This document shows, piece after piece, positions 48,901 to 60,900 of a DNA stretch of 64,000 bases. The DNA is from Marthasterias glacialis (Eukaryota; Echinodermata; Asteroidea; Forcipulatida; Asteriidae). The stretch covers positions 9,700,397-9,764,396 of the forward strand of contig OU452219.1 in the NCBI GenBank assembly GCA_911728455.2, in the 5' to 3' direction. The translations under genes were made by a program, and so were the position numbers. The first letter of the stretch is position 1. Each line of letters opens with the position of its first letter. Under the pieces are notes generated by a model. It had not been told where the DNA came from. It saw nothing but the letters and a program-made list of their open reading frames with translations, and made no database searches.

Positions 48901-51900
48901 TCTGCTTAGAGAAACTCAATATGGTAAGATATAAAAGAGAACTCAAAAGAAGTATTTTGTATGAGAGATGTTTTCACTCAACGACCAAATCTAGATCGTA
49001 TTGAAGTCATTGTTGTCTGCCTGAAGGTACTGTGTTAACTCTTGCATTGATTGTGTAAATATATTTATTGAGTTTATTTTGTGATTGTTTTATATTCTGT
49101 CATGAATATTTGCAAATAAAGATATTTTTACTAGAAATTAATCTAGAATGCTTTCTCTTCTTAGAAGCGGAAAGCTTTTATATTCTGTCATGAATATTTG
49201 CAAATAGAGGTATTTTTGCTGGAAATTAATCTAGAATGCGTTCTTTTCATCATACCAATTCCTTTGATGTAACTGATATTCTTATTTTGAAACATTTTGC
49301 CTTCTTTTCACGTTGAAGCTTTTTTTGTTACTATGGTGTTCCGTAAACAAGCTTTATTCTCATCTCTGCATCTCTTCAGAACCACCACTTTTCCCTGGAG
49401 GAGATGACCATATCATGGTTGTTTTCTGCAAACTATTTTACTGTCTCTTGATGTACGTGTATATGGAATTTTTAAATTAGTATAAAATGTTAACACTTTA
49501 TAACTCCCAATGTAGACAATTTGGAAGCTTGTGTAAAATATAAAACCCTAGTAGTGTGTAATTTCCAAATCATTGTTTTGAAAAAACAGGCTAAAACATT
49601 AGTGAAATTGTTGGCGTTTTGTGTTTCTTGTGTGTTGTTTTTTTTGTTTTGTTTTGGTTTTTTTTGGGGGGGGGGTTGGGGGTGTGGCTTCCCCCTCTCT
49701 TTAAGTCCTTCTTTTTCAGAAAAGAATGTATTTAGTTTGTATGTATCAGAATGACAATCTTGCTTGAAATTCTGTGAATTTTATTTCACTGTAGATAAAT
49801 GAAGGGATAGAGTTTGCTGAGAAGGCTGTTGCCCTAGGTGAGAGTGGACCATTCAGTGCAAGGAGCTACATGTGGCTTGGCCTAGGCTATGCCTTAAAAG
49901 CCAATGAAGGTAAAGTCAGGGACAAACAAGAGTTAATCAGTTTGCTGCGGAGGACCCATTAGCAGGTAGAACTCTTATGTAACACAGTGAAGGTCATTTA
50001 AACTGGCATTTGTGTAAACTCGGAATACCGGAACAAAACATGTTGGACATTAAATTGTGTAGCATGCACAGTGCATGCACTCAGAGATCGATATGCTGCC
50101 ACCATTGTTTGTCATTGTATTTGCCTCAATGGGAGTTTAGTCAGAGTGAACTGAGATACCTGCATAGATTCTGGCCATAATAGGGCCGATTATTGGCCGT
50201 GGCTTACGGTTTTGCTGTTCATGCTGAAACACATCTCATATCTTCTCAAAAGAAAACAATAAATCTTAGTGCTTTCCATGAGAACCTTTGTTGTCGTTGC
50301 TTTGTTTAGTCAGGGTTTCATTTTGACAACGATTTTCTTAAATACAAATTATTCCCTCATTTTCATAAAAATGGTTCCCACAAACAGGCACGGTCAAGAT
50401 TTGTTAATCTCGAAGGGAACTGGTTAAGCTTAATATCAATGTTTAATCAAGTACTCTTGTAAAAGCGTATATGTCGGCACATTCTCTCATTTTTAAAAAT
50501 GTTTTTATAATTTGTTTTTGATAGTATGATAGAAAACTGTAACACATTGTAAAAAGTTTCTTGTCGGTTTTCTCCATAAAGTTTTTAAAATATTTCAAGC
50601 AAATTCTTTCTTTTTTTTAAATTTTAATCAGTGATTTTTGAATTCTTGTGACAGCAACCATCCACGGCATGAGACAAGAGCTTCAGAAGAAGTCTTTGAC
50701 GGCACTGAATAAGTCCTACTCACTGGATAGTAACGATCATCTAGTTCTATTTCACATTGCTATGCAGTTAGCCATCTCCAGACAGGTATTGCCCTCGATT
50801 ACCTTCAAACTTTTTAAATATACTTTTGTTCATGGGCAATTTTAATGAGTTGTTCTTTAATGCGTTGTGCTTGGACCCTCTGATATTGTTGTTTAAAGTT
50901 CCCTGAAACTTATTCTTTGTAGTGTATATCTGTAATTATGACCTCTCTTGTTTGACTAATTCTAACTGTACCTTTTTAGTTTACCAGTAAACTTAACTTT
51001 TATTCAAATTTCTTACGTACACTTGGAAGACAATTTGTTTCTTTTTTTTTTTTATCATGACAATAAATTATGAATTGAATTGAATTTATTATTTGTAATG
51101 TTTTACCCATACATCGATGTGTGTTAAGCACTGTATACTCAGTACTTTCCCGAGTCCTGTGAAAAAAATCACAGGCATTTTTCCTCGGGTGGGATTCGAA
51201 CCCACGACCCCCGTCATTCTAGAGCAGATGTCTTACCAACTAGACTACCGAGACTGCTCGGTAGGCAGTTCGAATCCATTAGCAGCGAGTACCGCAACCA
51301 TTATGAGAGATGTGAATTAAATTTAACACATTTTTTTAAAAGTATTTAGAGGTACAATTTTATTGTACAGTGGTTAGAGTTGAATTCATGTAATTAGTTT
51401 TATGTTTATGTCAATGGCGTGTCGTGGCCGAGCCATCAAGCGCACTGGACTCAAGCTCTGGTGTTTCTCATCAGCAGAGTGTGGGTTTGAGTCCTACTCT
51501 TGACACTTGTGTCTTAGAATCTTGAATCTTAGTAGGTGTCGCGGCCAAGCGGTTTAGTTCATTGGACTCAAGTTCTGGTGGCTAAGTCATGGGTACCTGT
51601 GAGGGCAGAGATGGTTTATGTGAATGAATTAGCTTAATGTGCAAAAACTTGACAGCACGGGCAGTATACTCCCCAGGGAGCTGAGATGGTTTAAGGAATG
51701 AAATAAATGGCCCAGTGACCAGGGGTAATAATGTTCGAAACGCAATGATCATACTTTGGAATTGCGCTATATAAGAGCCGATTATTATTCTTTGTTACGT
51801 TCCCCCGGATGTGCGTAGAGACCGGTGTAGTCCATTTAATCAATATAGTCAGCCTAGACATAACGATAATCGACAATGCATATTCCTTTTAAATCTGTTC

Positions 51901-54900
51901 CAATCTTAGAGATTGGTGTAGTCAGTTTTAAACAGAGAACCTTTTTGGAGCTGTGTTACTGGCCTCTCGTCTATGGGACAATCGGTGGTCTAGCAGTTAA
52001 GACATCTGCTCTAAAATGCCGAGGTTTCGGGTTTGAATCCCAATGTCATGGGTTCAAATCCCAAGGTCAAGGGTTTGAATCCCACCCGAGTAGCCTGTGT
52101 TTTTTTTTCTCCAGTATGTATTTCCTTATCCGTGATGCAATTATCACATCTATAGTTTACAATCTTCTGTGTTTAGATTCCAGAGGCCCTACTGAAGGTG
52201 CGAGAGTCGCTGAGACTAAACGGTGATCACATCCCTTCATTACACCTGCTTGCCCTCTTACTATCGGCCCAGAAACAGTATAGAGAGGCGCTGGATTTGA
52301 TGGAGATGGCCTGCCACCAACATCCTGACAACATCAAGTATGTTATGTAGAGAATTTTGTCAGCAAATTCAGAAGTTCTGTCGAGCGTTTTGTTTTTGTG
52401 GGTTTTTTTTTTTATTAGAGTGCTTGGGGCTTCAATGATGTAATATTTTCCATTTGATGTTTCTGTGTATAAGGGTTTCTTGGGGAGGGGGCTTGGCTTT
52501 TGAGGGAGCCATTTGTCAAAAGGGAAGGCGGATGGAGGGGGGATTCTTGGTGGTCAAGACTGCACAATGTTTGGGATGGTCAAGAATGCACAAAGTGTCT
52601 GTTGCTTTTAGTTAGGTCTGATACTTCACAGAGGCAACAGAGGCAATAGAAATGATCGGCTCGCAAAGGATTCGACTGCAACCATCACGGCTCGCTTATT
52701 TTGAAGCAGTGCGGTACACAACGTCTAAAACCTGTTAAAGTCACATGTAAACTACAGCACGCGTCCATCTTGGCAACTTGATTTCTTGATTTCTGGTTTC
52801 CCAAGAAGCATTGCGATGTATAGATAAGATGGTGCTTGTGCAAATGGGCTACTGCCCCCATGCCCCTGGTCATTGCTGTGGTGCCTTTTGAAATCATCTA
52901 GTAGAAATTCCATTATGTCATATTTTCAGGAACGCTGAAAAGGCCTTTTCATCTAAGCTGCGTTGCAGCCAGCAGCCATAGCCACAGCAGAAGTAACTTG
53001 ATTCGGACACGTACTTACTCTTCTTAAAAGCACAACAAACTTTGGCTTTTTTTTTTGACATTCAAATCCATGTGATTGCCCATTATGAACTTGAAATGTG
53101 AGCTTGACTCCAACTTGTAAAGAGAATTGGTTCATAAATCTCCACGAAGGCCCACTTTCATAAATTGTACAAAAATCTGCTTGACTGAGAAATTTCTTGT
53201 TAAGGAGAGGCTGACAACAATCCAAACTGCCATATATTTATCATTGTTGTGACAGGTGCGCAGCTGTTTTCTGAATAGACAATAAATTTGCTTAGCGAAG
53301 TCTTCTGCATGCAAGTTAGCCCCATGAAGTTGGGCCCCATTTTCTAGGACTGTAAAGACCATGTCACAAGGGGCAATTTTTACAAGCAACGCGGAGGCAA
53401 CCAATTGCACTGCATGCAAAGCGGAGCACTTCAGTCATACAAGAGACAGTTTCCTTTTAGTATCTTACTGGAAATTGACATGCAAATGTTCTTTTCTTCA
53501 TGGAGATTGCTTGGAAGTGGTTGCCTGTAAATCGCCGCGTGTGACATGTCCCTAATAGTCTAACTTTGAAGTGAGTTTCCTCACCATGGCATGTCTTTTG
53601 TCCGTTAGCCTGCTGTTCACCAAGGTGAAGCTGGAGGAATTACAAAGTGGGCCTGAGGAAGCATTGATGACATGTAAACAAATGCTGTCTACATGGAAAG
53701 GAAACTTTGAAGCTTCACAAAGGTAGGATATTCTCGAAACAAAATACACCTTTTCTGTAAACTCTTCAGAGATGAGAAATTACTGACCTTTAAAGGCAGG
53801 GGATACTTTTGGTAACTATTCAAAAAATAAATGACCATAAAAACTTACTTGGTAAGGAGCAACGGAGAGCTGTTGATGGTATGAAACACTGTGAGAAATG
53901 ACACCCTTTGAAGTAACATAGCTTTTGAGAAAGAGGTAATTTCTGGCTAAAATATTTGAATCTGAGAAAGACTTCAGACATGAAATCTTTTTCACGTAAT
54001 AAAAAAATGCAGTTTCAGTATTTTCTGATTTTTCTGCGTGGAAAATAACCGCTCGAGATTTTCGTCGATATCTCAAGAATGCTAACATCTTTTGAAACAA
54101 AATTTTCCGAGGTTATTTTTATGGTATTAATCTACAATTACATAGAATTGAAACAAACGGTTCCAAACACCAAAGGTATACCCTGCCTTTAACTTGATGT
54201 TTGACATTTTTATGTTTGCCTGTAGAAAAAAAACATCTAGTTACAAGGTAGTTTAGTACGAGCCACTTGCAGCTACTGTGGTCTCCAAAGGGTTGAACAC
54301 ATTCTTGAACCCTTGTCATATACATGTGCATGTAGTTGGACCATGTAGGTGCTCACACAACCCTCTTTTTATCGAGTCAACAGCAAAAAATACGCAACAG
54401 TGGTTTTAAAGTTTGACCTAATTGTTAATTACGCTAGTTTAGTTTAGTGCTTTTGCTTTATAATCGTTTATTGTTTTTTTAGATTTTTTGGGGGGGTAGA
54501 TGTTTTGTCAATGTTTTCATATTTTCTCTATTGTATTTTTATAATATATCATGAGGCAAAAATGATCAGATAAATAAAAATAATAAATAAATATTTATCT
54601 TACTGTCGTTGTTTAGTGATGAATTAAGTCGAGGTACAGGGCTCATGGACAGAGTGCATAGTGATAAGAGGAGCTTGGCCCAGATACATCTGTCAGAGTA
54701 CAGTGACAGGGACTCGGGTAAGTCACATTTTTGCCTTTCTAGCCCAGGGGTAGATTTCACAAAGCACTAGGACTAGTCTTATCAGGAGTTAGGACGAGTA
54801 ACTAGTCCTAACTTATAGGACCGTAACATAAGTTGGGACTAGTCCTAAGTTAGGACTAGTTTTGTGAAATCCACCCCCGGTTTGGTTACTTAGGCCCTTT

Positions 54901-57900
54901 TGGAAACCATGGCTTTGGCTTGGGCTCCGGCTTAGGCTATGACATCTATTTGGAAACTGTTAGCTTTTGGAATGGGGCAGACGGAGCCTAAGCCCAAGCC
55001 TAAGCGAAAGCCCTGGTTTCAGGCGGTTTCCGATTTGGGCTGTTTCTTGATCACCTGGTTCGCGTGCGTTGAAGCATAGACTGCCCTTAGCAACAGCCGC
55101 AGCCGCCAATAGGATGGGAAAAACCACAGATGGTTTCACCAAGTTAAAGTTTAACAGGTCCTCCGTTGCTAGTTCTTGGGTAGGAGGATAATGAAAATCA
55201 ATAGTCATAGTTGGTAGGCACAGCCCCCCCCCCCCCAAAAAAAGGGAATTTTTTGTTTTTCCAGTGCCCCCCCCCCCAGGTGCCTCCCATAAAATTGTTT
55301 TAGATACATGTAATTCATTAAAAAAACCATGGCCCCTACCCCCACTGAAAAGCAACGCCCCCCCCCCCACACACACACACACACACAGCCAGTGAAAAAA
55401 TCTTTGCTACGCTGCTACTATCTGTTTTAGGTCTGGCTTGGATCCGTAATGCCATCACCCCTACTAGATTTATATATATTTATTTTTCGATCTAAGCCAA
55501 TATAAATGTATGTATTTTGTTTATCCTGTATCCTGTATTATGATAGTTTTTAAATGGATTTGTTTTTTACTCCAACTGCAAATTTGTGCTCCCAGAAGTT
55601 GTGTATATTAATTTGAGGGGAAATAAAAAAATTGTTCACTTATTCTGTTACTTCCTTGCACTTTATACCTACAATTTCAAAGGATGATCTGTTCCACGAT
55701 TAACCTCAAGAATATGTTTAACAAGTAACTATCAATTTTCAACTATCAAGTTAGATGCCAGGTGGCAGCTGCAGACATACCAGATTATTGTTGACTACTT
55801 ACATAGTTGTGAGCTTGCACATGTTTCAAAAGCATTGGATTTTACCCTTTATTGGGGCAGATAGGGGAACTAGTGTGCCTTTGACGATACAAGCATGGAA
55901 TTTGGCACACAGAGTATGGCAGATAACAAGCAATTTTCAAAAACATCAAAATGGCTGCCATTGCTCGTTGTTCTACGTTTATTTTTTCAAAGGACAAATC
56001 TGCGATGGCCCTATAGTCAAATATCTTTCTCATGACATTCCATGCTTGTATCATCAAATGCACAATCACAACATCCAGCTGTCGTACTACCTGTAATAGA
56101 CCTTTATCATGCTGCAACCATCTTGGTCATGTTCCCTGTATCTAATAACAGTAATATATGCTAATATTCATTGTACAAAAAGGAACCAGACTATTTGCCC
56201 TTCCAGCCTCGGTTTGGTTACATTGGTTTGAATGGAAGAAAATCAAGATGGCCGCACAAGGATAAAGGTCTATTGTTCAGATAGTGTTACCTTGGAATGC
56301 TTGGCATTCCAGTAATAGAATAATATAATATTTATATATAACTATTATAATCTTTTCAGATTTTCAAACCATAAAATTTGGTTCTAATCGTCATTTTCAT
56401 AGAGCTGCAAATCGTGCAGAGCTGCCAAATACCGAGCAATGTTGCTTTGATAGAAGGTTACCAGCCAATATTGCAATATAATGGCCTGTGAATATCTATT
56501 GTTCGTTTCTGGTCATCATATCTCTGAAAATCTTTCATTATTCATTTATATTTTAGCCGTGTCAAAATGCTTGCCGGATTTAGTGGCTAAATTTCCCAGG
56601 CTTCAAAAGGATGCTACAATCTATTGACCCAATTCACCTGATGTCGACATCACAATAATCTTTGTTGGGCCATTTTGGAAGTCAGTGTCACAGGGTAGAG
56701 CGAATTTTAGGCAATGCGGCATTTACATGCTGTACCTGTAGACTTTCAAAACGGTGAGCATGGAACAGTCGCCACGTGTGAAGTGCCAACTTTTGGGGAC
56801 TTTTTCATAATAATTTTACATGCACTTCTTCTGTAAATAATGAATAATGAAAAACTTCTATGCCGGTCCAAACTACCTTGCAGATGGTGTCGAGTGACAA
56901 AAAAAAAATCCGTCTTCATTGGCCCAATGTACATTGCTGGTGACTGATTCTGCTCAGCTTTTAAATTTGTTTAGCAATTATTTACTGCATGACAGCCTTT
57001 TAGGAAAACGGACACAGTGTGGACGGCAGACAATTCACCTTCAGGGCAGTTTACAAACATGGTGTATTTTGAAGAGTCCTACATTATTTGTTTTATTAGA
57101 TCAAAGCGATCAATGATGTCAAGAGCTCGAGAGAGATGCTCTCACAGGGCTTGTACTTTGGATAGGAGGCAGTATTGACACAAATACTATTTGACCAAAC
57201 AGATAGAACAAGATAAGGTTACATTGGTATTTGGTGGGAGTACAATGACAAATCGGTTTGAACTGAATAACTTCAACTCTGGACCATGTACGGGACATGC
57301 CCTATAAAGGTCTTGCTGATTAAAACTCATGGCAATATTTTTCATCAATATTTCTCAACTGACTGAAGACACAGTAGTAATTAGGGGAAAACGGCAAGGT
57401 TTGTCCTAGTAGCCTGGTTTAAAGCTTATACTGACTTTGATTGTCTGTAAAACCTTTTTCAGGCCTTGAATTAACCCACGGCACCCACAGCAATCGCCGT
57501 GGTGCCCTGTGCTTTTGCCGTGGTGCCCTTTGCAAAGTTCTAATACAAGGTTACATTTTCCTCAAAGAAGTGTGGCTTACCAAAAGAGAATTGCTGTCCC
57601 CTTTCAAGAGCGAAGTTCAAGGCCTGTTTTTCGGTCTGAAATTCTGTTAATTTCAAACACACAGTTTTAAAATCTTGTGTGTCGAAATCAATAAAAAAAA
57701 GGGGGTAATACAATTAGTATTCATATTTCGATACAAGAGCGCTGTTTTATGATAAGGAGTAATAATCCATGAAGAAGAAGAATTCAAATTTTCTCCAAAT
57801 CCAAGGCTCATTGATTTCTTATTTCCTCTATAACAGTAAACACTTCTCTCTTAACCCCATGGGGGGATGTAAGTACATGGAAAAAAAGTACAAGTAAGTA

Positions 57901-60900
57901 ACATCTACATCGCCTTAAAAAACAAAACAACTCAGCCTTTGGGACTGTGTTATGTCACCTAGCCTTGCTCTGGATTTGTGGGGACCCTTGCTTCCTGATA
58001 TCCCCCCCCCCCCCTCCCCCACCACCACCATTTAAATTTGTTGTATTCTACTTCTGGTTGATGTGCATGATTGGAAATTGATGAGGTTTGGGATGCATTG
58101 GGAACATTTTACTAATACAACTCAGGCCTGATACTTCACAGAGGCAACTGCCCTCATGCCCCTCGGTCATTGCCTTGGTGCCCCTTGAAATGTTCCAGTA
58201 TAAGTTAAACTTTCCCCACATAGAGATGCCCTTTAAAAAATTGCTTTGCCGATAACACAGACGAAGTATCAGGCCTCCAAGTTATAAAATGGGTTGGATA
58301 TGAAAAGGTCCTGCTTCAAGTTCATAAAGCTGGTATGTCTGTCAATTTTAGGACATACTTAAAGGCCTGTGGTTTGTCAGAATGTTTCCTGATTTCAGCA
58401 ATCTTCATTTTTATCTCCCTCCACCTTAAGATGTTCTTGTAAGGGGTGAAGTTGCCATCACTGGGTAGAAGACAGACATATTCCTTGCTATGACCTAAAA
58501 CTCTGGAAATATATTTGTGGTGAATGTAGAGAGTCTGTAAACCTTTGAAATGTAACACCCTGTATCTCTCTCTTGGGGGCTTTCATCTCCAGGTCAAGAC
58601 TTTTTTCGCTACACATTTTACAGGATCTTTCCCTTTCTAATACAAACACACGGCTGTATTTCAGATGCTTAGAGGTCATATGAAATGTGATTTTTTTTTA
58701 TGCAACTCTTGGAAATGCACCTTTGTGTCCCAATTACCCTTATTTTCGATTTTCATTTTGCCATTTTTAAAGATTTTTTGGGTGCCTTTTTGGTTTTTAT
58801 GCTAATGGGAATTTCCATATTCCTGAGCAAAAGTGTGATGTCATATTAGGCAGAAACCATTAGTTTATGCACAAAAAAATGACAAAATTTAGGGCACTTC
58901 GCTGTTGTAAACTTTCTTTTCTTTAGTGATTCGTTGTTGTGTCAGCTCATGGCAGTAAGCCAGTGAGAAAACTTTTCTCACAAATGCTTTCAATAAGCAA
59001 ATTTGGGGTTTCAACAGAAAACCACTGTCTCCCTGAAATGACATCATGGCAACAGCGCCCTCAGATGTCCAGAAAAGCATGGACAATTGTAAATGTTTCA
59101 AGAAGTGCACTTTTCAATTAAATTAACCAAAAGGGGATGTCAGTTAGTTTTCATACTCTTAAGGGGATTAGAAAGTAGCACGAAATATGTCCCTGAGAAA
59201 TATTCTTCACCTCAGGGGCCCTTTAAGCACTAAAAGTAAATAAGCGCAAAACAACTGTGCTTACCAGGATAAGGTCACCAGCCCAATTACCATGTCACAA
59301 GTACACATTGTGACTGGTGTCCTGCTTGTTCTTGGACTAGCAGAAAAGTGTTAAGCAATATTGTCTGCTTAAAGCAGCTCTATGAAGTGGGCCCAGGGTT
59401 ACCGGATAAAATTGCCATGGAATTAAGGTTGTTGCAACCCTGTACCCTTTGTTTTCTCTCATAGCAAACTTAGATTGCCTTTTTCCTGCTTAACAGCAGT
59501 ATAAAATTGGACCATGGTGGCGATCGGTGCACTCTAGTTCAGATCCTCTTCATCAGAGTCTTGACTGTTGCATTTTGATGAAATACTTTACCCCTTTTCT
59601 TTACCTTTCTCTGTTTTATCCTGCAACCCACCCTTGCCTTTGGTTCAGTCTGAAATATCAAGGGTTGGTGGTTGATTACATATTGCTTTTTAGTGCTATT
59701 TTATGCCTGTTTAATGGTCAAGTGGCACTCAATGCATCACTTCTGTTGAACACAAAGTGCAAAAGGAGTTTGGGCTTTTTTTTGGTCTTAAACTTGATTT
59801 CCACATTTCTTGACTTTGACTTTGAAAAATTGTCTAAATAAATCTTTCATGGACATCATAAATTCCTTGGCTTTCACTTTTTGAAGAGTCTTTTTACCCT
59901 ATCTGCATCTTATTTCACAAGAATTATAACCTTTCTCTTTACATTGTGAATTGAAGACTGTCATTTTTCTTCTCTTTGTCACCGTCTCTCCTTCCCAGGC
60001 TCCATTCACAATTCCATTGCAGCATCCCGCGTAGAGCACGCCCTCTCTGAAATAGCGTCTTCCGAAGGGAGTTCCATCCCAAAGCACGGACGCTCTCAAC
60101 AAATCTGGATGATGCAGGCTCAGATCTGGATGGAAATTGGTGAGTGACTGTCAGAGGAAAGTCAGATATTGGGGGTCTGATTGATAGAGTTTTATGGATG
60201 TAATTTAGTGTCATAGTTATAATATAGAAGTTGTGTTATCATAAGGTGGGGAAGCACAGAGCTATATATCACTCCTATTGTCATTGTAACTTTATACAGC
60301 ACATTGAGGATTCCTTCGGTTTTAAAATGCGCTTTATAAGAATCTATTTAATGTTCTTATTATTATGATATATATTGACTAGAGCACTAACTTGCCCTGC
60401 ATTTTGAAGCCATGTACGTCCATGTTTGTCTACAAACCTAGTTAGTGTATACAAAAAACTTGAACTGTTGTATGGCTATATGCGTATCATTGCTTTTTAT
60501 TCCTTTGTTGATAGACTTTCCTGACGATTTTGGTTTTGTATTTTCATCTGTATATGTTAACCCAGCTTACCCCAAAATGCAAACATTTTGCTTCGTTTTT
60601 TTTTGTTTTTTTAGCCGAATTTTATCTTAGCCTGGATAAGTCCAATGAGGCCAAGAACTGCATCCAAGAAGCAGCACAGCTCTTCCCTATGTCTCATCAC
60701 ATACTCTCTGTGGTACGTATACTGCAGATTTAAAAAAGGGCTTATGTATATGTTTCTATCTATATACGTACATTGTTTTTCTCAACACCTCAAAAATGTT
60801 TGTCTGCCTAACAGTTTCCTTTTTGTGTGGTACATGTTATAATGCTTGTAATATGCAACCTAGGACCTCTTTAGTTAACCCTTCCCCCCAAAAAAATTCT

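Noticed and set aside
51180..51262. Functional tRNA gene
   Set aside because: A and B boxes are good but acceptor and anticodon stems are incomplete, and similar heads nearby are clearly SINE-derived.
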